Positions 34,165 through 46,332 of a stretch of 64,000 bases of DNA are shown here, in pieces; position 1 is the first letter of the stretch, and each line of letters opens with the position of its first letter. The DNA comes from Torreya grandis (taxonomy: Eukaryota; Streptophyta; Pinopsida; Cupressales; Taxaceae). The stretch covers positions 620,001-684,000 of the forward strand of contig JARHVA010003166.1 in assembly GCA_037957365.1 (NCBI GenBank). The letters run 5' to 3'. Under the pieces are notes generated by a model, which did no database searches, was not told where the DNA came from, and saw nothing but the letters and a program-made list of their open reading frames with translations. Both the position numbers and the translations under genes were made by a program.

Positions 34165-35340
34165 TCACTCAATGGAAACTTTAGATGGTACATCCATGAA
34201 GTACTATTTCAAAAACTTCCCATTAACTGGATATGTAAGTTCATCACCTTGAATTTCCCTTAGATAAAATGCATTATTGTTGAGGATATATAAAATTTGG
34301 TATGGTCCAATCCATAGTGGGGAAAATTTATCATTCTACCCTTAATTTGCATGTGATTTATCCCATAGAAGCACTAAATCGGATATCATGAATGCTTTGA
34401 ATTTTTCCTTTTTGTCAAACCATATTTTCACTACATCTTGTTATTTTATGAAAGTTTGTAGGGCCTCAGTCCTTGAGTCTTCTATTTCTATTATATCCAG
34501 TAATCAATATTTTTATTTTTCATTTGGTTCTATATATTGTTTCATGAATTGATAGGTTGGAAACTTTATCATGAATGGAAATACTGGACATTGTCCATAC
34601 ACCAACATATAGGGTGAGTCCTTGAGGGCCTACTTATATCTTGTTTGATATACTTAAAAGGCATACATAAGTAGATTATGCTAGTCCTTATGATTATCCT
34701 CAGTTGATTTCTTAATTGAATTTATCAAGCTCTTATTCATTTATTTAGCCAATCCATTTTCCTACCGATAGTGGTTAAAAGATAACTTGATGGTGATCTA
34801 ATTGCCATGAGCCCATTCAATGAATTCATCTAATATGAATGTTATTCTATTGTCACAAACTAGAGAGATGTGAGTGTCGAATATAGTTGTGATGTGTTCT
34901 CCTAAGAACTAAATCACATCTTGTGGTTTAAAATTCTTGGTGGCCACTACCTTAGTCCATCAAGTGTAGTAGTCTATGATAGTGAGTACAAACTTATGGC
35001 ATGTTAAAGAGTTTGGGTTAATGAAACTAATGAAGTCCAACCCCCATTGGGTAAATTACCTTCCCTAAACAATAGGCTATAAGGGCATTGCTACATGTAC
35101 TTATCTTTTTTCTAAAGCTTGGCATTCATGACATGTCCTTACATGGGCATAATATTGTTGGCCAGTAATAGCTCATTATTAGATTTTTATGATCTATGGT
35201 ATTTAAAAATGGATAACCACTACCTATATTCTGGTATAGGTTTTCTAGAATCTCTTGAGCCTCTTCTATTGATACACATCTAAGATAGATGCCTTCATAA
35301 TTTATCTTATAAATAACTCCTTTCTTAATCATGTAGTGAG
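34165..35340 (-). pseudogene. pol: E3 integrase and end of pol
   Basis: N-terminal part at 35126-35332: EEAQEILENLYQNIGSGYPF and SYYWPTILCPCKDMS, the zinc-binding region with its first His positions altered. Core: GLDFISFINPNSLTCHKF (about 35000-35050) with the first Asp, and SLVCDNRITFILDEFIEW (about 34800-34860) with the second. The Glu position (about 34730) reads NGLAK, Lys instead of Glu. The C-terminal tail at 34165-34330 reads FSPLWIGPYQILYILNNNAF and GDELTYPVNGKFLK. Stops are numerous. Confidence 0.8.
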
Positions 35341-36050
35341 CATATTTGAGCCTTAAAGATCTCCATCATTCTTGATTGAGTTATAGGGAACAAGTACCTA
35401 CAAATAAATATTGAATTATGTCATTATACCATTCCCATCTAGAAGCCTAGGATTCACAAACATCTTAAATAGTAATGCATGCGCCAGGGTCAATCATGAA
35501 TTGGATGATTCCCTAACCTCAAATGATTTTAGAATGCTTGGTTTCTATATCAAATTCTTGAAACTTTTCCATCCATTTGCCTTTGTATTCTCCCAATTAA
35601 TTATATGTCAAGATAGGCTTGACAGTAGGGTCAAACATGATAGTAATAGTCATATTTCTTAGGATGTAGTGGTTGAATTTATTTACTACTTTCACAAGAG
35701 CAAATATTTACTTATCGATCATGGAAAACCTAAGCTATAAATCATTCAAATTCATGGTCATGAATGTAATGGAATGCTCAGTCTCATATTTATTTTTCAT
35801 TATGATATCATTAATTGTATGTTCTAAAGCAAATGAGTATAAGTAGAAGTCCTTTGTTAAATTTGGACTAATCAAAATTGGGGCCTGAGATATAGCATAT
35901 TTGATGTCTTGAAAAGACTTCTGAGCCTTAGATTTCTATTCAAATTTAGCATCCTATTTGAGAATTGCATTCAAGGGTCTCAAAACTTTTGAAAATATTG
36001 AGATGAACTTTCTTACAAAACTTATTTTCCCAAAGAAAGAATTGAGGTCT
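35341..36050 (-). pseudogene. pol: E3 RT connection and RNase H
   Basis: Minus strand: DLNSFFGKISFVRKFISIFS (about 36000-36060) is the thumb/connection. DAKFE, FQDIKYAISQAPILISPNLT and KDFYLYSFALEHTIN follow, the last with SFA at the catalytic-Asp position. KYETEHSITFMTMNL and the end block MEKFQEFDIETKHSKII reach about 35560. The plus ORFs overlapping it (35411-35662, 35958-36203) are antisense shadows. The same module order is seen in E4. Confidence 0.8.
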
Positions 36051-36760
36051 TTCTTGTTATTTGGTAGTGTAATCTTTAAAATCCCTTGGATTATATATGG
36101 ATCAATTATGATCCCTTATTTGGTAATGATATGTCCCAAAATCTTGCCCTTCATAAATCTAAATATGCTCTTCTTTGGGTTCAACAAGATGCCAAACCTT
36201 TGACATATTTTGAAGATTGATTACAGATGGCCTACATGATCATTCCTAATCTTGGAAAAAATAGTGAGGTCATCCATATAGATGATTATACATTTACATT
36301 TTAATCTTTAGGATTCATGATCCATTACTCACTAAAAGGTGGATCCTACATTAATTAGGCCAAAAGGCATCCTCTTATATGTATAGGTACCCCACCTTGT
36401 GATAAATGCCATTTTCATTCTATCTTTTAATTCTACCAACACATAGTTATAACCTAAAAGTCCATCTAGGAAGGATATCATTTTAGATCCACTAACTATC
36501 TGAATAACCTCATATAGGGAGGGTAGTAGATAGTTTTCCTTCTTAAAATCTTTATTCAAGTTTCTAAAATCAACATATAATCTAATTTATCCATTCTAAT
36601 TTATTACTGGGATTAAATTGGCCACCTAGGTAGAATGATTAATTGGGAAGACTATCCTTGTATTCAACATATTTTCCAATTCTCTTTGAATGAGAAGTTC
36701 GAGGATAGGGTTCACTCATCTTTATCTTTGTCTAAATGACTTGTGGTCTAGTTTTAATGG
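36051..36760 (-). pseudogene. pol: E3 reverse transcriptase
   Basis: RLYVDFRNLN and NKDFKKENYLLPSLYEVIQI (near 36500-36590) begin the palm. GSKMISFLDGLLGYN, MAFITRWGTYTYKRMPFGLI and NVGSTF end at 36332. After two stops, CIIIYMDDLTIFSK (36260-36300) carries an intact YMDD catalytic pair, and LNPKKSIFR closes the domain. The order and motif choice (EVIQIVSGS, DLTIFSK) place E3 in the same lineage as E4. Confidence 0.85.
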
Positions 36761-37330
36761 AATGGTATGGGTGATGGCCTTTGGGTCATAAAACTTCAAG
36801 TCCTCATATGTCCATGTAATCATGTCTTTATATTGGGTAAGTAAATATTTCACCCATTATCTTTCTTCTAGAGTACAAATAAGGCCAATGTTGATGTAGT
36901 GTATGCTAATATAATCCCCCAAATTCTTGATTTCAAAGTCAAATTCACTAACATTGGGTTGTTTTTACTGGTAATATTGAGGATTTATATCAAATGTTCT
37001 TTATAAGGAGACCATTAAAAGTGGGAGATGGTTTTATTTTAATTGGAAAACACCTTCTTCACCTAAATCCTCTTGGTAGAGATAACTAGCTTATATGTCA
37101 TAAATTATTTAGAACTCAAATTATTTTGAGTTGGTTAGAAATTAGATGATCTATTAGTCATCATTAAAGACATATAAATTCTTTATGTTGTTAGGAATAG
37201 AAGGACAAGGTACTAGTTCAATGGAGAATCTTTGTACCTTAGATTCTTAGAGAGGTTCCAAATTGGTAGCCAAAGTAGATAGTGAATACTTGACTTAGTT
37301 TTGCTCTCTATGAATGAGTTATTTATTGAA
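36761..37330 (-). other. E3 linker upstream of RT
   Basis: By position this is the linker between the RNase H-like domain and RT. No motif is identified and stops are frequent. Confidence 0.4.
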
Positions 37331-37640
37331 AGCCTCAAAGGATTAAATAAAATCCAATGCTCTATGTTTATATTTTTTTAGATATGATAACTTACACTGG
37401 TATTTATTCTTAACCTAATTGACTACCAGCTCTAAATCCCCATATACCAATAATCCCAAAATCAATGCTTTATATTTGGCTCTATTATTGGTGCAAGGGA
37501 AATATATTATGTATTATTATATGACTTTATTCCCTTGTGGATTAATAAATAATTCCTATGCATGATCCTTGTTTGGATTTGGCATCATCAAAGTGGAGAG
37601 TCCATAGCTGGGTAGGGCCACATGATTCTAGTTCTTATAT
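37331..37640 (-). pseudogene. pol: E3 RNase H-like domain upstream of RT
   Basis: CGPTQLWTLHFDDAKSKQGS (37560-37620, minus) is the first strand of a Tat-type second RNase H, with the catalytic Asp in HFDDAKSK. IFPLHQ-like bases follow near 37490, where NNxAxY is expected, and a GDxxL-like region near 37430. It lies between protease and RT as in E4. It is poorly preserved; the assignment rests on the first block and on its position. Confidence 0.55.
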
Positions 37641-38180
37641 TTCATTTCATGTAGTGAAAGTGTAAATACCAAGGCTAAGGGATTCATAACTCACCTATTC
37701 ATTCTTGGCATTGTACTATGTGATAGGATACTTCATCCTTGGTTCCCAATCAATCTAAATTTGGTTTAGAAGGAATCTCCATAGTAGCTAAATGTGAGAG
37801 AAATCTATTGAGATGTATCCATTGAGTGTCTTAAACCAATATATACTTAACAATAGTCCATAGCCTTCAGGTATGTATACTATAAGGATGTTGATAACAA
37901 TTTTTAATCATGGCTTAGATGATACCTAAATATTCACATTAGTCAGCTCTTCAATCATGGGTACAACTATTTTATCTAACTATGAGATTTTTCTCTTTAA
38001 TGGGCTTGGAGTTAGGCCAAGCTTTTGACAAATAAAAGTAGGTATCATAGTGGTTTAAGCTCCATAATTGACTAAGTAATTGTGAATATTTTTAATGATT
38101 TCTCTAATGTTAAAAAAAGGTGGTACCTCTAGATTTTGTATATGACATTGGTGTCAGATGCCTTTATTTTCTTTGTAAGA
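37641..38180 (-). pseudogene. pol: E3 aspartic protease
   Basis: TITSIMEL-type decayed bases carry VNYGA-stop-TTMIPTFICQ near 38040-38085, where Asn-Tyr-Gly replaces the catalytic Asp-Cys/Ser-Gly. KLGLTPSPLKRKIS follows. VINILIVYIPEGYGLLLS near 37850-37890 is the conserved second half. Downstream SIYWFKTLNGYISIDFSH matches the post-protease linker of this lineage. It is non-functional. Confidence 0.6.
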
Positions 38181-39250
38181 TATTTTGTCTTTTCCACAAG
38201 GGCCTTCCCTATGATAGACTTTCATAAGAGTTCCTTCTATTCATTAATATGTTTCAATTCATGAAGGGTGATGTTTTCATTGATTTTTTTCATGACCTCG
38301 ATAACGTTATATCCCCATCTACTATATTCCTCCTTATTTTAAGGTTGATCATTCCATTTTAGGGGAGGTAAATTATTATCAAATTTCAGATTCAATGTAA
38401 TAGTTATACTAAAGGGTTATATGTTTCTCAAGTTATAACCACCTTTTTTAATATTTCTATAAGGCATGGATCTCATCAGTGTTATACTCTAGTATGTTAT
38501 CATCTTCACTTGGGAAAGAAAACTCATGTGTCTCAAAAAACATAGTAGTTCTTGAAGATCTAGAGTCATGGTGGAATTTCAATGGGTTATGCATAAAATG
38601 TTTCCTCACCACCTCTCTTTGTAAGATCTCAAAATCTACACAAAACTAAACATAGTCAAGTTTACCATGTTGAGATGTGTTATGAATTATGCACCAGTAG
38701 GGTAAGGTTGTCTCTATTATATTTATTTCTAGAGGCTTGTTTTAATATTATATATTATTTTCAATCCTATGAAAAGGTCTATTATACCTTTTGAACCCAA
38801 AATTATTATTTTTATTCTAGCCATTAGTGTTGCTTATATTTCTTTACATGCCCAAAAAATCATTGCTTAATTTCTAGACCATATTTTATATGGCATCCAT
38901 CTCTACTTTAATAGAATTCATTCATTAGACAACTATAGTATAAGATGTATGCAGATGTTTTTTCCAATGGTAACCATTTCCAATTGCATGGTTATTTAAT
39001 AAATTATAATTTTGATGTGGTATCTATGTCAGAGGAGGTAGTATGTATAAGTGATTTTGATTAAATGTAGGGATATTCTATTTCACATGTGGAATTGAAT
39101 TCAAAGCTGGGAGACCATTATTAATACTAGGTATGTCAAGAACTTGAGGATTATTTTTTTTTCAATGTTGATGGCCTCTTCTTAGGCCAATGCTAAAGTT
39201 TTGATAGCATTATCCCTTCTTAAGAAAATTATAGTAACTAGATCTAGAGA
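38181..39250 (-). other. E3 gag C-terminal region
   Basis: Lies between the gag core and protease. No zinc knuckle or other motif found; AT-rich with many stops. Confidence 0.4.
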
Positions 39251-39906
39251 ATTCTTGTACATTTCTAAAGCTAACACTTTTATTGGTTTAACCAATTATA
39301 CATCTTTTGAAATCTTACATTGAAGGCACATATTATTTTATTGGGATCCATATCCATCCTTCTAAACTATTATTATATCAAATTGGGGTTGGTGACCTAC
39401 CCAAAATGTGCAAGAAAAGCAGTTTGACACTGATCCAATAAGTAATGGAGTTATATTGCAAATTAAGGTACCAATCATAAGTAGTATCCATTAGTGTGAA
39501 AGGGAAAAGTATGTAGGCAACATATTAATTAATAAAATTCATCAATCTTAATGTAGCTTTTAAATACATGATGTGTTCTTCTATTATTCTTCTTCCTAAA
39601 TGAGATAAGGATGGTAGGTACTTAACTGGATTCCCTGGTAGGTCATGCACATCCCTTGGGATGGTAATAGTATATATAACCAACAAGGGTGGTTGAAACA
39701 TACGATGATTAATAGGGGGAATTTTCCTTACTAGGGAAGGTGTTTTGGATTTTTTATTTATAAGGGAAGTTGGTACAAATTTAGGCCTTCTATGATTTGA
39801 CAAATGTAAGACTAGAAGACTAGCCTAATCTCTAGATATGGTCAGTCTCTTTGGTGACTCTAGTACAAATCAAAATAGGGATTTGCCTCTTTTATTAGAA
39901 ATGATC
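39251..39906 (-). pseudogene. gag: E3 gag
   Basis: A candidate start, MIISNKRGKSLF, is at 39906-39871 on minus, only about 27 bp from arm B. TIPRDVHDLPGNPVKYLPSL (39600-39660) and EEHIMYLKATLRLMNF start the retrotransposon gag domain. In another frame, FLAHFGXVTNPNLI (X a stop) and RRMDMDPNKIICAFNVRFQK (39290-39400) are its second half. At least two frameshifts and several stops occur. The very short space between gag start and LTR leaves hardly any room for a leader. Confidence 0.75.
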
Positions 39907-39933
39907 ATGTTCTCCTTATAGAACTAGAAAGAA

Positions 39934-42900
39934 TGTTATTGTGGTTTTTATGCACACCAATTCATAACAAAGTAACCTTTAACATTTTAGGATCATAATG
40001 GAGGTAAACTCCAATCTAGAGCCTAAGTTGTAAGTGTGTGATTAAACAACTAGGTGATGAAATATTAGGCATGGCATGTAAGTTGTTAACTAGGATAATG
40101 TATGGATGAATGGTATCTAAAAAAAAATTAAAACTACTAGGCAATTTGGCAAATGGATGGATACCAATCTAAAGTGGGAAAATCTTATAAATAAACTCCA
40201 AAAGAGGGAAAGGGTGGAGAAGAAAAGAGAGATATATGACTTAAATAATTACCTTTTAGGTTGGTTTTTTCATGGATAAGTGTTTTCATAACCAATTTTT
40301 GTTACTAGCAGCTATTACATGCATGTAGATAAACATAGCTAAGCAGTTTAGGATAGTTTGATATAGCAAACTCATAGATCTAGGTCAAAGGTTGTTCTTT
40401 TTAGGGTAGTTGTTACACACCTGTAATCATAAGATTATGACTCATATTTGAGAGGTATCTAGGGTATATTTTTCACACATATAGAATAATATATCTAAGA
40501 AAACACCCCTACACACTTATAAAAATGAGACAATCAACTTACTTGCATGTAATCAATAATATTTGCTAACTCTTCAATAGCAATTGCACATCTAAAATCA
40601 GCATATTTATCATAATGAGAGGAATTATTCATAGCTATTTTACACTTAAAATTAATAAATCAAATAACTAAACATATATAAATTGATTACATAGAATATA
40701 GAAAGAAAAGGCACCAACAAATGCATGACAATCAAAATTTGATTTCCTCCTATATTGATTTTTTTGACCCTTAAAAATGATGGTTCTAGATGTACATATA
40801 GACTTGGGGAGGGGTCATCTCATCCTCCAATTGCATGAAAAACTTGTAATTACATGGAATAAATAGAACCTTAGTTCTAATTGTAGTTTCAAAATTGAAT
40901 GTGTACATATTCATAGTTAAATTACAATTGTCAAAAGTAATGTTGGCCTTTTATAATGTGATGAAACATGTGTATGATATATAAATAATTTAGACAACTT
41001 TCATGTTTTTGTTCTAATTAAATCAAACTACGAGTATAAATATTAATTCCCTTGTATTAACATGCACAAAATTAGCCTTTGAACTAAGGATGGATAGATG
41101 TTTACATGGGTATGCTGACTGTGGGAGTCATTACCATAGATATTTGTGCTAAAATGGAAGTTGTAGCATTAGTCTTCTTATTTTCCTACAAATCAAGATA
41201 ATATTTATGTCTTGCATCATAATGATGTCTGATAATGTCCAAGTTGAGTAATGAGGGTTTATTCACCCAATTTACCTACTCAAGGAGCTTGGCATACTCT
41301 ACCTTTATGTTATGGAAGTTGATTTTGAAAATTTATACTTTTGTCACCTTGTTTCTAGCAAAACTCAACTCAACTTCAATGTCTTCAAGTGCTAATCCCT
41401 GAAGTCTCTACTTGAAATTATCAGATGCTACCTAAAGGAGTTAATCAAAATAGATCCTACTAATAAGTTTTCCTATAGTGTCTTTGGCCTTAAAGAACTT
41501 CAATTCTTATAGGATTTACAAAATGAGAGCTTCATGTTCTTGATACTTGGGCATTACTGCCCCAACTATTGTGATCCACTCTCTATCCTCCTAAGTCCTA
41601 ATTACCACCAAGTTGAGGGTAATTGAATCCTCAAATGGTGTCATCAAATCAAAATAGCCATATACTTTATTTTTAGTATAAATAATCAATAAATTCAATT
41701 TATTCTCATCTTGTTTCAAAGAATTAAATAATGTATGAGTCTGGGTTATATGGGGAGCCAATTATGCCCTCATTACATCAATTGCTTCTAGAGCATTGTA
41801 CATATTTGACATAACCTGCTAAACTTTGGTCTTAATTACATAAGGGATATGGACTATTTATTGTTGTTATTTTATTTGTTCTAATTCTTGCTCAAGCTCT
41901 TTCTTGACGATTTTAGTCCCCTCATGTAATGCTATCATAACATCCTTATGAGTTTTAATAAGGGAATTAAAGTATTCAATATATGGGGACTACCCCAATT
42001 ATCTATTCTTCCTTTTGGCCAAGGTAAAGACTTCTTGTCTTTCTTCAAAAATGAACTCCCTTCCTTCTTCATCCTCTAATTTCCTCTTCCTAACCCTTTG
42101 GATGATTCTTGAGTTTTTATCAAACATGGAGCTTATAGAAGGCATCTATGTGATTTTGAAATTTGGTTTCTTAGAAGCCTTTGATATAAGATTAGATACC
42201 CATGGATGGATGACCAATTGCACTAGATTCACTGGTTGTGTGTATTTAATTATAGCCTCATTTAATTGATCTTATGATTCTTGTTCTAAATCTCCTTTGA
42301 GTACTGGGTTAGGAAGGGAGGTCCATGTGATTATAAACCAATCCACACCTCCATATTGAGGTAGAGGGTGGACTGTATATATCTGTTTCCCCTCTTATCC
42401 TTCTCTAAGGATGTTATATTAGTATCTTGGGAAGGGATGGTGGAAGGTATTGGTAAGTTTATTTGAGTCAAAGAGACATGGAGTTGGGATCTTGTCAATG
42501 TTATTTCAACCTTTTTAGAATCCCTTTTTTTGGTATTAGGTTGGGTAATAGTAGTCCCAGAGGGAATTTCCAAAGTGGTGGAAGTAATAAATATGGTTGG
42601 GAGTATTAGGGAAACATAATTAATAAGGTTAAAGGTAACATCCTGCATCTTTGATTTTACTAATGGTGTTTGTAAGATAACACTTATGAGAACTAAATGA
42701 AATGAACTTATTAAAGAAAGGTGAACTGAATGAAATGAAATTTGGGAAGAATGGACTAAGGGTTGAGCCTTCTTACCTAATTTTTCATCTTTCATTATGG
42801 GAAGAAGGGACTAAGGGTTGATCCTTCTTACCTGATTTGTCATCCTTCATTAGTCTTTTCCCTTTGTCATATATAAGGCTTAGTGCCTTTGTTATTTTTA

Positions 42901-45641
42901 ATTCTTCTTCTTTTATTTCTTGTTCTATTACTATTTTTGCTAACTTGAAGGTATGCCCACTTGTGGTTCATCAATAGTTGGGTTTTCTGAGAGGGGAGGA
43001 GACCACAACTTCCTCTTGTAGTAAACTATAGTCTTTTTAGCTAGGTAGGAGGCTCATTAAATTGAGGTAGTAGCAACCTATTTACCTATATTTTTTTATG
43101 GTGGCCATATAGCTAGGTGATCTCAACCTTGTGAATCAGAGGAATCCAAGTAAATTAGATCCTCTTGAGTTCCTATATGCTTGATTTCACTTGTACTAGG
43201 ATCTATTTTAACAATATTCAATACTTGGGGAACTTTTTAAAAATTCTCCCCTTGTTCTTATATTTATTGTAGGGGTTTATTGATCTAGAAGTCTGAATTA
43301 GTCCATCCTCCATGGGGTGGAATCCTTGTATGTATTTCTTGAACTAAAATTGAAGGTTCTCCATGGATAATATTCAAAATTTCCTCTCCAAACCCTTTTA
43401 GTTTTTCCATTTTCATGACTTGGGCATCATCTTTTGAATTCAGGAACACAAAATATGGTCATAGGGAACATAATGGTATGGAATAATGAAGCCTTAGATA
43501 TTCTTCTAAATTTGACCATCAGGATCCCAATCCCTATGAAGTAGGGACACTATCTAATAATGACTTATTTTATTTCCTACATCCTTAAATATTTTCTCAT
43601 TATATAGAACATTCAACCTATTATCATATGGGACCCATAGAATGTGATTCTATTCTTCTTTATCAAATCTTCTTCTAAACACCACCAAAGGTATAAGGTA
43701 ATTTATTGCTCTATGAGCTTAGTAGGCATGTATTTGGGGAGGCATAGGGGGTTTCCCTTATTATTTCTAAACATAATCACTATATAATCTAGGTATAGAT
43801 AATGGTCACCCCAATGTTCCAGTGTATCTATTATACTTTTAGATGTCATACGTAGTAGGGACTCATGAATAGTTTGACATACTTGAGGATATATGTCCTC
43901 TATAATAGAAGTGATATTCTTGGTATATGCATATATGTGCATGAGTGAAAAGTAATTATAGATGTGATTATTTATGAAATTAGTTATTGGGTTTCAATGC
44001 TCCCCATAATCCCTATACATAGTTCCCATTACTATGTCAAGGAGGTATGACATCATATAAAAAAGACCTATTGAATTGGATATTTTGACTTTATGTATGC
44101 CTTTCTTCATTATCATAAATTTGATAATCTCCCTTGGGGAAAAATTCATGTCAGAGGTCATCATCATGTCCAGAAGTGGTACCCAATTTAGGTGGAGAAA
44201 ATGGATACTTGGCATGCCATATAATCTATTCAACAAGGACATCCTAATGCAAACCTCTATTCTAAATTTGTTGATAGGTATGTGGTATTTTCCCTTCAGG
44301 ACCATAGAATCCCTAAGAATAATCCATCCACTCATATTTTTCTCAATTAAAGTATTTTTATTCCATGTTACCACCTTATACATATCAAATATAGCATCTA
44401 GAATAGGTAAGGATAAATACCCTTGGAAAAAATCTCCTCAAATACATGCCACAACCATATTATGATCAATGTGATGTAGGAAGACATCATATATCACCTT
44501 TTTGGTAAAAAATAAGTCTCACAAGATGTTAATACACAATATGACCTCAATCTTGGCTATTGTGAAGTGTAGTCCTTATCTCTTGAGAGAGATTAGGTCT
44601 ATCACCAATTGTTTTTATGCTTTCGACAGATCTTCTTCATGAGAAAATACATCAACAACATCAATGTCATCCCAAAATTCTAAATATTTGGCATACCTAT
44701 CATAAAAATTGTAGCATCAAAAATAGTGCATGTATATTCTATGAAATCCTTAATGGAAAATTGGGATGGTGGCAATACTCCTCTAAACACTTAGGATGAT
44801 GAAGCCATTGTAATCTGACTAGTTTTCTCAAATTTAGTTTTTTAGACTTTAACAACTCCTTTCTATTAGTTCCTATTTATAGTTGATGTGTAGGTGACAA
44901 GGGATTTATTCATAGAGTATCAATTGAGCTCAAAATTTACTTGTGATCAATGAACATGTCAATAGCTGTAACTTATTGATATAGATTTTTCATTTGATTA
45001 TAGTTCATGTGATTTTAGTTCCAAACATTCATACATTTTTTTTACCTACATAATTTAAACCTTTTTAGTTTATTTAATGGGGAAACCACATCTTTTACAT
45101 ATTTTTGACAAGTTTTGTGAAGTAGTTCTAGTTTGTTGGCTAAGTCTAGCAGGTTTTTGATACTCAAGTGTCAGGTTTCATGTTGGGACTAAGCCAATAA
45201 ATTTCATGAATCAAAGGCTCTAAAAACAAATCCCAAATAAAATTTTTGAAGACCAAATCCTTCAGAATGACATTTGAATAAAAATCTTGAACATTTTTTA
45301 TAATGAACAAAACCTCCAAATAGAAGTTCCAAACAAAATGTCCAATGAACAAAATCCTAATGAAGAAATTCTAAACTTCAAAATTTTTGAAGTGCAAAGT
45401 TTATAAAAATTTGAACTTTTAATAAGTACAAAACTTGAATAAATACAAAACTCCTAGAAGACATTAATAATTTAGTTTGCAATGTAAAATACCATTATTT
45501 ATAATTATGAGCATTGAGATTAAGGAGAAACCCACCAAACTTATATATAAAAAAGAAGCAAACTTAAAAAAACATGGTCCAAATCAAAATAAAAGGTGGT
45601 TCCCCATTTCTTAAAAATAGAAAAGGGGAATGTTGGGTACA
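39934..45641 (-). mobile_element. E3 LTR arm B (5.7 kb)
   Basis: TGTTATTGTGGTTTTTATGC to AATGTTGGGTACA. Intact along its length and collinear with arm A. Just left of it is AGAACTAGAAAGAA, a purine-rich tract on plus. Right of it the E2 3' repeat unit resumes (TATCTTGGGTTAGCTCAGCC). It contains copy B of the long minus reading frame and the empty counterpart of the E4 insertion site at 41676-41680. Confidence 0.85.
41060..45181 (-). pseudogene. Unrecognised long LTR reading frame, copy B (about 1375 codons)
   Basis: From MKPD at 45181 the minus strand reads, with stops and shifts: SKKLNLRKLVRLQWLHHPKC (about 44770-44850); FFTKKVIYDVFLHHIDHNMV (about 44460-44520); NKFRIEVCIRMSLLNRLYGM (44207-44266); SLMHIYAYTKNITSIIEDIY (43886-43945); YIQGFHPMEDGLIQTSRSIN (near 43300). 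A Ser/Thr/Pro-rich stretch follows (42331-42795), then EFIFEERQEVFTLAKRKNR (near 42020-42075). EGTKIVKKELEQELEQIK (near 41890-41940) suggests a coiled coil, and EVELSFARNKVTKV lies near 41350. No signal peptide, no membrane segment, no known domain. It matches arm A throughout. Confidence 0.55.
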
Positions 45642-46332
45642 TGACATATCTTGGGTTAGCTCAGCCACCATTATTCTTCCAATAATTTCTTTCATTACTT
45701 TGTGCATCCTCATGTGCCTAGTTATTTATGTATTTTTTAGGATTTTAAAATTCATTAGACCATCATACCTATAATTTCACCCCTCATCCTTAATTTGTGT
45801 AACAAGTTATATCCTTGAGTTGCACCTTCTAATCTACCCTATTAGGGCATAATTAGTTTATCATGTTTAAATATGACCTACTTTTTCAAAATTATTATTC
45901 AATATAGGTTAGAAAAATGATTATAATTGCCTATGGGAAAATCATTATTTCAACCCATCTAGCCTATTAGGGAACATACATGTGCCACTGATTATAACTA
46001 CCTTTGGGAAAATTAGTGTCTCAACCTCTATTATTGATTATAACCACCTTTGGTCAAATCTATATTTTAATCAACTATGTGTAAGCATTAGCTCGATTGG
46101 ATTAATCTCACCTATGGGTTAATTTATTTCTTCTTATTTATTCTTTTTTAGGGACTATCCATCAATTTCATGTGTTAACCACTCCCTTGGGGGGGAATCA
46201 TAGGTTCCCAAACTTTATTTGGAACATCATTCCTCAATCATCATCTTATCTTTATTCTTAACAACTTTTTCATTCTTTAAAAAGATGTTACTATGCATGT
46301 GTCTCGCAATGCCTTCTCAAACAGGGGAAAAT
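45642..46332 (+). mobile_element. E2 3' region, second segment
   Basis: Opens with the second half of the E2 repeat unit interrupted by E3 (TATCTTGGGTTAGCTCAGCC). Repeats based on TGATTATAACTACCTTTGGG then start at 45918, 45989 and 46035, also seen at 13390. It ends with the purine-rich ACAGGGGAAAA (46321-46331) touching the LTR start, a good polypurine tract for the plus strand. Confidence 0.7.

Larger units (their letters stand above)
16229..45641 (-). mobile_element. E3: giant-LTR gypsy element (contains E4)
   Basis: Two direct repeats bound it: arm A at 16229-18037 plus 29313-33295 (5.79 kb after removing E4) and arm B at 39934-45641 (5.71 kb). They begin with TG (TGCCATTG / TGTTATTG) and arm B ends in CA. 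Between them 33296-39933 holds gag, protease, RNase H-like, RT, RNase H and integrase, all on minus. With minus orientation, B is the 5' LTR and A the 3' LTR. I see no convincing target duplication (GTTTA on the left, TGACA on the right). The ends carry conflicting orientation signals, described in the findings. Arm identity is roughly 80-85% by eye, so it is older than E4. Confidence 0.7.

Noticed and set aside
39845..39870. TTTGGTGACTCTAGT as a primer-binding site for a plus-strand LTR
   Set aside because: It lies inside the gag reading frame of E3 and no LTR end precedes it.
44076..44465. 129-codon plus ORF in arm B
   Set aside because: Antisense shadow of the minus frame at 43994-44383, which has an aligned counterpart in arm A while this one does not keep its frame there.
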